Origin: Thermoplasmatota archaeon
GTDB taxonomy: Archaea; Thermoplasmatota; Thermoplasmata; UBA10834
Assembly (NCBI GenBank): GCA_030836605.1
Contig: JAUPMC010000062.1
Coordinates: 1-12,277, forward strand
Length of the DNA stretch: 12,277 nt
Direction: 5' to 3'
The notes under the pieces were generated by a model. It did no database searches and had not been told where the DNA came from. It was given only the letters and a program-made list of their open reading frames with translations. Positions 1 through 5,891 of the stretch are shown here, piece by piece. Both the position numbers and the translations under genes were made by a program. Each line of letters opens with the position of its first letter. The stretch's first letter is position 1.

Positions 1-129
1 CGAGATTCCGAGGGCGCCCGCGGCCTTCCTCATGCTGCCCTCCCTGGCTATCGCCGCGAGCGCATCCAGCAGCCTCCGGGTGACCTCGGCCCCGTCCGCG
101 ACCAGCACCGCCCTGCCCCTGAACCTCAT
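1..129 (-). CDS. Partial HTH transcription regulator, ModE/LysR-like N-terminus
   Basis: Only the first 43 codons are in the window; the gene runs off the left edge. The stretch LLDALAAIAREGSMRKAAGALGIS (described here as two halves: LLDALAAIAREG and SMRKAAGALGIS) has the spacing of the first two helices of a ModE/LysR-type helix-turn-helix, where family members read roughly L..I...GS...AA..LG.S. Two starts are possible: ATG at 135, which overlaps the permease stop by 4 bases (ATGA), and ATG at 129. I prefer 129 because GAGGAG (136-141) sits 6 bases from it but abuts the codon at 135. It is the last visible gene of the TetR-ABC operon. ModE-type proteins regulate molybdate or tungstate genes, but the ligand domain is missing here, so only 'DNA-binding regulator' is supported. 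Confidence 0.6.
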   Translation of the reverse strand, partial: MRFRGRAVLVADGAEVTRRLLDALAAIAREGSMRKAAGALGIS

Positions 130-131
130 GC

Positions 132-1319
132 TCATCTCCTCTTCTTGAGGCTGAGCGCGCTCAGCAGGAGCATCACGGCGGCGAAGCCGACGAGCACCGC
201 CAGCTGGAGCCACACGTCCCCGAGCCCCCAACCCCTGACCATCACGGACCTGCACCCCTCGACCGCGTACGTGAGCGGGACGAAGTACGAGACGGGCCTG
301 AGCAGGTCGGGCACCGCCTCGATCGGCCAGAACACCCCCGCGAGCAGTATCGACGGGAACAGTATGATGGGCATGAACTGGACCGCCTGGAACTCGTTCT
401 TGGCGTTCGATGAGAGGAGGAACCCGAGGCCCTGGTTCCCCGCCCCCAGCACGAATATGATCAGGAGCACGAGCAGCGGGCTGCCGACTATCTGCACCTG
501 GAAGAGCGCGACCGCGGTCACGAGTATCACGGTGGACTGTATGAGCCCGACGAGCCCGAGCGCGAGGGCGTACCCAGCGACTATCTCCCCTTCGGTCGCG
601 GGCGTCGTCAGGAGCCTGTCGAGCGTGCCCGTGCTCCGCTCATGCACGAACGAGATGATGGAGAGCATGAAGGTCACCATCATCGCCGCGAGGCCCATGA
701 CCCCGGGCGCGAAGAAGTCGATGAACTCCGCGCCCTCGCCGTACACTCGGTCCTCCGCGACGGTGATCGGCGGGAGGACATGATACTCCGAGACGACGAC
801 CTCCTGGACCGTGAGCCGCACCTCGCCCATGACCGCCTGGGCGATGTTCGAGTTGCTGGCGTCGATGTACACCGTGATCGTGCCCGGACCCCCGGTCGGC
901 ACCGACCCGATGTCCTCCACGGATTGCGCGACATTCTCCGTGAAGTTGCCCCAGAAGACGATCGCCGCCCACGCGTCCCCGGACTCGACCTCGGAGACCG
1001 CGGATCCGACGAGCGCGGCCTGGTCCGTGGCGCCGAGGTACCCATCCGTTTCTGGATCGAGCAAGTACACTCTCTCGACCTTGAGGATCCCCCCGGCGCG
1101 CAACTCGGCCAGGACGGCCTCGGCCGCGGACGAGTTCCCGTCGCTCTCGTCGAGGTTCACGACGACGACCGAGACATCCTTGATGCTCCCTCCGAACGTG
1201 TACCCGAATATCGTGATCATGAACAGCGGCATGAGCACCAGGAACCCCACGGTGCGCCTGTCGTGCTTGAGGGACCTGAGCGTCTTCCTCGCGATCGCGA
1301 GCACCCTCGTCCACTTCAT
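132..1319 (-). CDS. ABC-2 type transporter permease
   Basis: A 395-residue membrane subunit of an ABC exporter. One membrane segment lies near residues 24-44. An extracytoplasmic domain (about 45-200) rich in V, D and G follows, then five more segments (about 203-223, 248-272, 279-303, 315-336, 370-390). The motif ERSTGTLDRLLTTP at 227-240 is the cytoplasmic coupling signature of ABC-2 permeases of the YhhJ/DrrB sort. The tail ends in LKKRR on the cytoplasmic side. The frame is open upstream to 1607, but the start ATG at 1319 is chosen because it overlaps the ATPase stop as ATGA and has GGAGGG (1327-1332) seven bases upstream; the residues encoded before it have shadow-like composition. It pairs with the ATPase directly upstream. 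The substrate is unknown; drugs, lipids or other hydrophobic compounds are typical for the family. Confidence 0.93.
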   Translation of the reverse strand: MKWTRVLAIARKTLRSLKHDRRTVGFLVLMPLFMITIFGYTFGGSIKDVSVVVVNLDESDGNSSAAEAVLAELRAGGILKVERVYLLDPETDGYLGATDQAALVGSAVSEVESGDAWAAIVFWGNFTENVAQSVEDIGSVPTGGPGTITVYIDASNSNIAQAVMGEVRLTVQEVVVSEYHVLPPITVAEDRVYGEGAEFIDFFAPGVMGLAAMMVTFMLSIISFVHERSTGTLDRLLTTPATEGEIVAGYALALGLVGLIQSTVILVTAVALFQVQIVGSPLLVLLIIFVLGAGNQGLGFLLSSNAKNEFQAVQFMPIILFPSILLAGVFWPIEAVPDLLRPVSYFVPLTYAVEGCRSVMVRGWGLGDVWLQLAVLVGFAAVMLLLSALSLKKRR

Positions 1320-2083
1320 ACGGAGTCCCTCCACGAGTACTCGAGGAACGCGTCCTCGAGGTTCGAGGTCGAGGTGCGCTCCATTAACTCCTCCGGCCTG
1401 CCCTCGGCGATGAGCTTCCCCTGTCTCATCATCCCGACGATGTCGCACCTGCTCGCCTCGTCCATGTAGTGGGTCGTGATGATGATGGTCTTGCCCCGGG
1501 CCTTCAGGTCCGCGAAGTTCTGCCAGAACCCGACCCTCAGCTCCGGGTCCACCCCGACCGTCGGCTCGTCCAGGAACAGCACCTCGGGGTCGTGTATCAT
1601 CGCGCACGCGAGCGAGGCCCTGTGCTTCATGCCGCCGCTCAGCTGAGACACGAGGCTGTCCCTGCGCTCCGACAGGTCGACCATCGAGAGGAGCGCCTCC
1701 TCCCTCTTGATGTACGCCTCCCGCTCCATGGAGTACAGGGAGCCGAAGAGCTGCAGGTTCTCCGACACTGTGAGGTCTGTGTATATCGCCATCTCCTGGG
1801 GCATGTACCCGATGTCCGCGAGCCTCGCGGACAGTGGCGAGTCCTCCCCCAGCACCCTCGCGCCGCCGCTGGTCTGCCTCAGCCTCCCGACGATCATCTT
1901 GATGGCGGTGGTCTTCCCGGAGCCGTTGGGGCCTATCATGCCGTAAAGCGTCCCCTTCGGTATGGACAGGTCCAGGCCGGACACCGCCACGAGCCCGCCG
2001 AACTCCTTCCTGAGCTTGGTCGCGACCACCGCGTCCCCATCCTTCTCGACGCGCCTCCTCTTCACTCCCTTGCTGGTCTTCAT
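1316..2083 (-). CDS. ABC-2 type transporter ATP-binding protein
   Basis: A 255-residue ATPase that would power the permease encoded downstream. All motifs are intact: Walker A GPNGSGKT (51-58), Q-loop Q96 in YMPQE, signature LSGGM (148-152), Walker B VLFLDEP (168-174), D-loop GVDP (177-180) and switch histidine H205 in TTHYMDEA. The MDEA segment after the histidine is typical of the DrrA/CcmA-like exporter subfamily. The first 18 residues are a basic, probably flexible extension (KRRRVEK). The start at 2083 overlaps the regulator stop as ATGA and is preceded by GGAGGG (2093-2098). Coupling to a TetR gene and an ABC-2 permease suggests an inducible efflux pump; the substrate cannot be read from the sequence. 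Confidence 0.95.
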   Translation of the reverse strand: MKTSKGVKRRRVEKDGDAVVATKLRKEFGGLVAVSGLDLSIPKGTLYGMIGPNGSGKTTAIKMIVGRLRQTSGGARVLGEDSPLSARLADIGYMPQEMAIYTDLTVSENLQLFGSLYSMEREAYIKREEALLSMVDLSERRDSLVSQLSGGMKHRASLACAMIHDPEVLFLDEPTVGVDPELRVGFWQNFADLKARGKTIIITTHYMDEASRCDIVGMMRQGKLIAEGRPEELMERTSTSNLEDAFLEYSWRDSV

Positions 2084-2715
2084 GCGCTTCCGCCCTCCCT
2101 CGCTGGCCTCAGCCCGTCCAAGAATATCGAGACGAACCCCCGCACCACCTTGTCGTCCCTCTCAGGGTCGTCAGCCATACCCTGGATCAGGTAGTTCGTG
2201 AGGAAGTACGCCTGGACCATCCCGATCATCGCCCTCGCGGCGAGCTCGGGCTCCATCCGCCTGAGCCTCCCGGCGTCCATCTGGCGCTTCAGCATGGACG
2301 CGAGGAATTCGATGGCCCTCTGCAGGGGCACTTCCCCGAGGGTCCTCCTCGCCCTCGGCTGCCTCCAGACGTCGTTCATCATCAACATGAACATGTGCCT
2401 GTTCGCCTTGAGCATCCCCAGGACCATCGAGACGTTCCTCACCATCATCTCCTCGAGCGGGGTCGAGAGGTCGAACTCCACGGACCTCATGATGGACGGC
2501 ACGAGCGACCGCTCGGCGAACATCGCCGCGTACAACCCCTGCTTCGTCCCGAACGTCCGGAAGACGGTGACCTCGTTCACGCCGGCCTTGGCGGCGATCT
2601 CCTTCGTGGTCGTCCCGGCGAACCCCTTCGCGCCGAAGAGCTCCAGGGCGGCGTCGAGTACCCTGTCGCGCGTTCCGCGCGTGCCCCCGCGCCCCCCCGG
2701 CTGACCCCGAGTCAT
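2080..2715 (-). CDS. TetR/AcrR family transcription regulator
   Basis: A 211-residue one-domain repressor. The N-terminal helix-turn-helix spans about residues 16-62: RDRVLDAALELFGAKGF, then TTTKEIAAKAGVNEVTVFRTF, with the usual TetR pattern T...IA..AGV....Y/F..F (here VFRTFGTKQGLY). The remaining ~150 residues form the helical ligand-binding and dimerisation part and are rich in methionine (LGMLKANRHMFMLMM), fitting a hydrophobic pocket. It is the first gene of the operon with the ABC pair, a layout usual for repressors that control their own exporter. A TATA box about 28 bases upstream of the ATG implies a leaderless mRNA. The inducer is unknown. Confidence 0.93.
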   Translation of the reverse strand: MTRGQPGGRGGTRGTRDRVLDAALELFGAKGFAGTTTKEIAAKAGVNEVTVFRTFGTKQGLYAAMFAERSLVPSIMRSVEFDLSTPLEEMMVRNVSMVLGMLKANRHMFMLMMNDVWRQPRARRTLGEVPLQRAIEFLASMLKRQMDAGRLRRMEPELAARAMIGMVQAYFLTNYLIQGMADDPERDDKVVRGFVSIFLDGLRPAREGGSA

Positions 2716-2738
2716 GGATGAAAGTAAGCACTTGCACG

Positions 2739-2748
2739 CATATAAGGG
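2739..2748 (-). promoter_or_regulatory. TATA box of the TetR-ABC operon
   Basis: On the minus strand this reads CCCTTATATG. Its centre is about 28 bases upstream of the regulator ATG (2715), which puts transcription initiation at or next to the start codon. Between box and start lies AAGT-aagc-ACTT (2722-2733), a short inverted repeat that could be part of a repressor site; it is too short to be sure. Confidence 0.6.
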
Positions 2749-2838
2749 CTACTGACGCGGAGCGGCCGGAAAGCCGTCCGCATGGGGGCGGGACCACTTC
2801 CAGCGCTGACCCGGGGCGGTCACTGGCCGGTCTGAATG

Positions 2839-2847
2839 ATTATATAG
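2839..2847 (+). promoter_or_regulatory. TATA box of the GTPase operon
   Basis: ATTATATAG is the only AT-rich block in a GC-rich spacer. Its centre is about 33 bases upstream of the ATG at 2877, so the transcript would have a leader of only a few bases. This supports 2877 over the upstream ATG at 2718, which lies before the promoter. The motif TCTAGAA occurs at 2859-2865 and again at 2883-2889, flanking the start codon. Confidence 0.6.
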
Positions 2848-2876
2848 ACACGGTAACATCTAGAAGTTCGTTCTTG

Positions 2877-3389
2877 ATGCCCTCTAGAAAATACATACTC
2901 AAGGTCTGTCTTCTTGGGGACGGTGCTGTGGGCAAGACCAGCCTCGTGCACAGGTTCGTCTACGACGCCTTCGACGACAAGTACATCATGTCGTTCGGGA
3001 CGAAGGTGTCGAAGAAGACGGTTGAACTCGGGGACACACACGCCGACCTCCTGATGTGGGACATACTTGGGCAGAAGACACACGAGTCGCTCCACAGCGC
3101 CTACTATCGGGGCGCGGCGGGCGCGTTGGTCGTATGCGACTTCACCAGGCGGCCGACCCTGGACTCGCTCTCCTCATGGGTCTCCGGCTTCAGGTCCGTC
3201 GTCGGGGAGATGCCCGTGATACTGCTCGCGAACAAGAGCGACCTCCAGAAGACGTTCAGCCCCGAGGATGTGCGCGTGCTCGCGTCGACCCTCGGCGCCG
3301 AGTTCCTCGAGACGAGCGCCAAGACCGGCCAGAACGTGGAGGAGGCGTTCTCTCGCCTCACCGCGAGGATGCTGGAGGTGGGCAAGTGA
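2877..3389 (+). CDS. Rab/Ras-like small GTPase
   Basis: A 170-residue single-domain P-loop GTPase. G1 is GDGAVGKTS (14-22). Switch I is FDDKYIMSFGTK (32-43), which aligns with Rab YISTIG so that S39 would take the place of the magnesium-binding threonine. G3 is WDILGQ (61-66), G4 is NKSD (119-122), and G5 is ETSAK (145-149). The layout and the segment KKTVELGDTHADLLMWD resemble Rab proteins more than bacterial GTPases. Oddities: the usual DTAGQ is DILGQ, although the catalytic glutamine Q66 is kept. The C-terminus (RMLEVGK) has no prenylation cysteine, so membrane contact would need a partner. The frame is open upstream to 2718, but the promoter lies inside that stretch, so ATG 2877 is used. 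The next gene overlaps by 4 bases, indicating translational coupling with the V4R-DUF835 protein, a likely partner. Confidence 0.93.
   Translation: MPSRKYILKVCLLGDGAVGKTSLVHRFVYDAFDDKYIMSFGTKVSKKTVELGDTHADLLMWDILGQKTHESLHSAYYRGAAGALVVCDFTRRPTLDSLSSWVSGFRSVVGEMPVILLANKSDLQKTFSPEDVRVLASTLGAEFLETSAKTGQNVEEAFSRLTARMLEVGK
3374..3380 (+). promoter_or_regulatory. Perfect Shine-Dalgarno site for the V4R-DUF835 gene
   Basis: GGAGGTG lies inside the 3' end of the GTPase gene, five bases before the GTG at 3386. It decides that GTG as start, rather than the ATG at 3410 or the open frame running back to 3056. Confidence 0.8.
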
Positions 3390-4318
3390 GGCAGATCCCG
3401 TTCTTCGTCATGCCGGGCGTCGCCCTCTCCCATCTCAGGGAGGAGCTCGACATAGTCGAGGGCGAGCACAGGGCGAGACTCATGCTCTACAGGTACGGGC
3501 AGAGGTGCGGCCGCGCCCTGGTCCAGAGCTACGGCCTCTCGTGCAAGTCGATGAGCGAGGTCAGGTCCATGATCGAGCCCATATGGATGGAGGCCGGGCT
3601 GAGCAGGATATCCGTGCAGTCCGCCGAGGAGGCGGACATGGTCGTCAACCTGGAGGACTCCATCGAGGCGAAGGAGGGCAGGACGTGCGACTTCGCCAGG
3701 GGATACCTGTCGGGCATCGTGTCCGAACTCACGGACAAGAGGTTCGAGGTCGACGAGGTCGAGTGCGCGAGCGAGGGGTACCTCGCGTGCGTGCTTCAAG
3801 CCTACGAGGTGGTCGACAACCTCAAGGCCTCCAACAAGGAGGAGCTGGAGACCGCGCGGAAGTACAGCCTCGACTCGGGCTACTCATATCTCATCAAGGA
3901 GGAGATCCCGGACCAGGCCTTCGACATATTCGTCGACGCCGCGAAGCACGGGGTGCCTTGCCTGTGCGTCACGAGGGAGTACCCGGAGAAGGTCAAGGAG
4001 AGGTACTCGATGAAGGGCGTCCCGTTCCTGTGGCTCTCGATGGACCAGGAGAAGCCGTACTCCAGGGAGCCGTCCAACCTCGCCCTCCTGTACTCCGACA
4101 TGAAGACCTTCATATCCGAGAACGTGAGCTGCTTCGTCCTGCTCTCGGGGATAGAGTACCTGATCTCCCAGAACGGTTTCCAGAAGGTGCTGAAGCTGCT
4201 CCAGCACCTGAACGACAAGGTCGCCGTGACCGACTCGACCCTGCTCGTCCCCATAAGCCCGCTGACCATCTCCGAGCCCGAGCTCAAGATGCTCGAGAAG
4301 GAGATGCGCTCGTTCTGA
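3386..4318 (+). CDS. V4R domain - DUF835 protein, partner of the small GTPase
   Basis: A 310-residue soluble protein with two recognisable parts. Residues ~25-137 look like a V4R (4-vinyl reductase) domain: RLMLYRYGQRCGRALV, then TCDFARGYLSGIV and VDEVECASEGYLACVL, with the characteristic cysteines C101, C127 and C135. V4R domains bind small hydrophobic ligands or metals and are the prokaryotic relatives of Bet3 in TRAPP. Residues ~164-307 match DUF835, an archaeal domain of unknown function: GYSYLIKEE, VTREYP, FLWLS, the hallmark LLSGIEYLISQNGF (252-265), and a final LEKEM. The GTG start overlaps the GTPase stop (GTGA) and has a perfect Shine-Dalgarno site. The pairing suggests a GTPase-controlled sensor or scaffold; this is inference. 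No membrane segment is visible. Confidence 0.87.
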   Translation: MRQIPFFVMPGVALSHLREELDIVEGEHRARLMLYRYGQRCGRALVQSYGLSCKSMSEVRSMIEPIWMEAGLSRISVQSAEEADMVVNLEDSIEAKEGRTCDFARGYLSGIVSELTDKRFEVDEVECASEGYLACVLQAYEVVDNLKASNKEELETARKYSLDSGYSYLIKEEIPDQAFDIFVDAAKHGVPCLCVTREYPEKVKERYSMKGVPFLWLSMDQEKPYSREPSNLALLYSDMKTFISENVSCFVLLSGIEYLISQNGFQKVLKLLQHLNDKVAVTDSTLLVPISPLTISEPELKMLEKEMRSF

Positions 4319-4320
4319 GC

Positions 4321-4329
4321 TAGGGGGTG
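4321..4329 (+). promoter_or_regulatory. Shine-Dalgarno site supporting a TTG start
   Basis: TAGGGGGTG has one mismatch to GGAGGTG and lies eight bases before the TTG at 4338. There is no ATG near the beginning of the zinc-ribbon domain, so this site decides the start. Confidence 0.5.
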
Positions 4330-4337
4330 CGCTGGTC

Positions 4338-4790
4338 TTGAAGTACGCTGTGATCATCTGCCCGAAGTGCGGCAAGGCGAAGGGCGTCGAGGCCGAGAGG
4401 AAGACGTCGACTTGCCCGTGCGGCAGGACGATCGTGCTCGCACGCGCCAAGTTCTTGTTCGAGTCGAACTCCCCCTCGGAGCTCGCCCGGGCGGTGGCCG
4501 AGGCCAACGAGCAGCTCGGGGAGGGCGAGAAGCCGAGGGCCCGCAGGAAGTCGTCCCCGAAGGACCCGTACGCGGGGATCGCGGAACGCGCCCGCGCGAT
4601 CAAGGACCCGCTCGAGCGCATGCGCGTGATAGCGCAGGAGCTGACCGGGATGCACGGCGGGTTCGGATACGATGATGTCAAGCGGGTCGCCGCGCTCGTG
4701 GGACGGGAGACCCCGGAGGACATCATCGCGAGGCTGCAGGAGCACAGCCTCATCTACGAGACCTCCGAAGGCGCTTACCGGTCGGTCTGA
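4338..4790 (+). CDS. Zinc-ribbon / winged-helix protein
   Basis: A 150-residue protein, probably a nucleic-acid-binding regulator. The N-terminus carries a zinc ribbon with C8, C11 (CPKC) and C26, C28 (CPC), of the kind seen in small archaeal DUF1922-like proteins. A charged linker (60-78, rich in R and K) follows, then helices, then a C-terminal winged-helix-like segment (about 111-150): YDDVKRVAALVGRETPED, then IIARLQEHSLIYETSEGAYR. This last part resembles the small winged helices with an 'E.G.IYE...G.YR' wing found in archaeal zinc-ribbon proteins such as the haloarchaeal DUF5817 type, and at the end of MCM. It starts with TTG, 19 bases after the V4R-DUF835 gene, so it is probably in the same transcript. 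The role is unknown; gene regulation linked to the GTPase pair is conceivable. Confidence 0.75.
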   Translation: MKYAVIICPKCGKAKGVEAERKTSTCPCGRTIVLARAKFLFESNSPSELARAVAEANEQLGEGEKPRARRKSSPKDPYAGIAERARAIKDPLERMRVIAQELTGMHGGFGYDDVKRVAALVGRETPEDIIARLQEHSLIYETSEGAYRSV

Positions 4791-4794
4791 GATA

Positions 4795-5535
4795 TCACTT
4801 CTTGACCTTCGTGGCCTTCTTAGGTTCCTTGACGCGGCCCTTGAGGGCGTCCTGCACGAGAGCCGGCAGGGACAGCCTGTGGACCTTGACGTAGGCGTAC
4901 ACAACGACGACCGTGGCCACCACCAGCCCGATGTAGTTTATGGGCGGCTCGAAGACCTCGAACATGAAGAACGGCACCATGAGCATGTTGTAGCCGATGT
5001 GTATGAGCATCGCCTCCGCGAGGTACGGCTTCACGCTCCCCCGCGCGACGCCCACGCCTATGAACGCGGTCGTGGACCCGTGGAGCAGGATGAGCTGGAC
5101 CCCGAGGAGCGAGAAGGCGAGCATGTCCACGGCGGTCACGGTCTCGAGCGAGACCGCGCTCGCGTAGATGGACGCGAACGTGAACGTGGACGATATCCCG
5201 AGGCCCATGGACAGTCCGTAGAACGCGGTGTCGACCTTCCTCTGGAACCGCGGGAAGTTGAGTATCACGAGCTTCATCAGGCACTCCATCGCCGCGAAGC
5301 CGACGATGAGCAGCACGATGGTCTCGTTCCGCGAGATCGTCTGGCCCCAGGACTCGAAGGCGAACAGGACCATGCCGAGCACTATCCCGAGCGCGAAGAA
5401 CGCGAACAGCTTCCGGTCGTCGAAGAACGGCTTCTCGACCTTCGGGTACGTGTAGTCGTTGAGGGTGTAGAACATCAGCGCTAGGGCGGGGGCGAACCCC
5501 GCGATGGCGCTCACGATCATCAACAGGTCTGCCAT
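4795..5535 (-). CDS. PrsW-like polytopic membrane protein, motifs partly degenerate
   Basis: A 246-residue integral membrane protein with about seven hydrophobic segments and a lysine-rich cytoplasmic tail (GRVKEPKKATKVKK). The order of motifs recalls PrsW-type intramembrane metalloproteases: MECLMK at 83-88 in place of EExxK, DTAFYGLSMGLG at 102-113 in place of the DxxxYG...G block, LLHGSTTAFIGVGVARG with H152, and IHIGYNML with H179 and N183. Departures: only one glutamate in the first motif, and no GE.N glutamate after GLG (it reads ISSTFTF). Either it is an inactive or altered relative, or a different family with a similar fold. Its 3' end is 4 bases from the zinc-ribbon/winged-helix gene (convergent). 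It shares a divergent AT-rich promoter with the 90-residue protein at 5613. Confidence 0.72.
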   Translation of the reverse strand: MADLLMIVSAIAGFAPALALMFYTLNDYTYPKVEKPFFDDRKLFAFFALGIVLGMVLFAFESWGQTISRNETIVLLIVGFAAMECLMKLVILNFPRFQRKVDTAFYGLSMGLGISSTFTFASIYASAVSLETVTAVDMLAFSLLGVQLILLHGSTTAFIGVGVARGSVKPYLAEAMLIHIGYNMLMVPFFMFEVFEPPINYIGLVVATVVVVYAYVKVHRLSLPALVQDALKGRVKEPKKATKVKK

Positions 5536-5562
5536 CTGCGGGGCCCTGTAGCATGCGGGGGT

Positions 5563-5577
5563 TGATAATTTTATAGT
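5563..5577. promoter_or_regulatory. Shared divergent promoter, AT-rich core
   Basis: TTGATAATTTTATAG-like core in a GC-rich spacer. On the minus strand it reads CTATAAAATTATCAA, a good archaeal TATA box about 36 bases before the PrsW-like ATG at 5535. On the plus strand TTTTATAG lies about 40 bases before the ATG at 5613, allowing a short leader that includes the ribosome site at 5601-5607. One core probably serves both directions. Confidence 0.55.
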
Positions 5578-5600
5578 ACGTCGGGCGTGTCCCCGTGTAG

Positions 5601-5607
5601 AGAGGTG
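5601..5607 (+). promoter_or_regulatory. Shine-Dalgarno site of the 90-residue zinc-ribbon gene
   Basis: AGAGGTG, one mismatch to GGAGGTG, five bases before the ATG at 5613. Confidence 0.6.
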
Positions 5608-5612
5608 TACGG

Positions 5613-5885
5613 ATGACGAGATGCGCTAGATGCGGTATCGAGATCGGCAAGGCGGCGTCATGCCCGACATGCGGGGCGCCCCCGAGCCAGAGCGTGCTCG
5701 ACAAGGGCGTGACGAAGACGGCCCATGTGACCGGGAAGGTCCTCGAGAAGGGCGTGGACGTCACGGAAGCCGTGGTCCGCGAGACGAAGCCCGCGTTCAA
5801 GAAGGCGTTCGACCTCGGGAAGAAGGGCGTCGTCAAGGCGAAGGACAAGACCAAGGAAGTCGCCAAGGACCTCCAGGAGAAGTAG
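5613..5885 (+). CDS. Small zinc-ribbon protein with helical tail
   Basis: A 90-residue protein. Residues 4-20 are a compact zinc ribbon (CARC at 4-7 and CPTC at 17-20) of the kind found at the start of many archaeal membrane-associated or regulatory proteins. The rest (about 28-90) is a long, highly charged, lysine-rich helical region with repeated KxxxK/E spacing (VLDKGVTKTAHVTGK, VLEKGVDVTEAV, FDLGKKGVVKAKDK). The tail has weak 11-residue-like periodicity resembling amphipathic or LEA-like helices; that resemblance is by eye only. No membrane segment. The start has a clear ribosome site. It ends six bases from the 3' end of the PAPS-reductase-like gene on the other strand. Function unknown. 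Confidence 0.75.
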   Translation: MTRCARCGIEIGKAASCPTCGAPPSQSVLDKGVTKTAHVTGKVLEKGVDVTEAVVRETKPAFKKAFDLGKKGVVKAKDKTKEVAKDLQEK

Positions 5886-5891
5886 CGCGGG

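Noticed and set aside
642..1469. Long plus-strand open frames across the ABC genes (also 145-783, 811-1413, 1469-2194)
   Set aside because: They are antisense to a clear ABC permease and ATPase, have H/R/D-rich or S/T/P-rich shadow composition and match no family; long open frames are expected by chance in GC-rich DNA.
1320..1607. N-terminal extension of the permease to 1607
   Set aside because: It lies out of frame over the ATPase gene, its residues look like a shadow (GRADGRGGPGAEG), and the ATGA overlap plus ribosome site fix the start at 1319.
2718..2876. 53-residue N-terminal extension of the small GTPase
   Set aside because: The only TATA box lies inside this stretch and the extra residues are not part of the GTPase fold.
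3056..3385. Upstream extension of the V4R-DUF835 frame
   Set aside because: It overlaps the GTPase gene in another frame and a perfect Shine-Dalgarno site plus GTGA overlap mark the start at 3386.
4672..5484. Plus-strand open frame of 270 codons opposite the PrsW-like gene
   Set aside because: Rich in D, E, R, H and L with no motif; antisense shadow of a real membrane protein gene.
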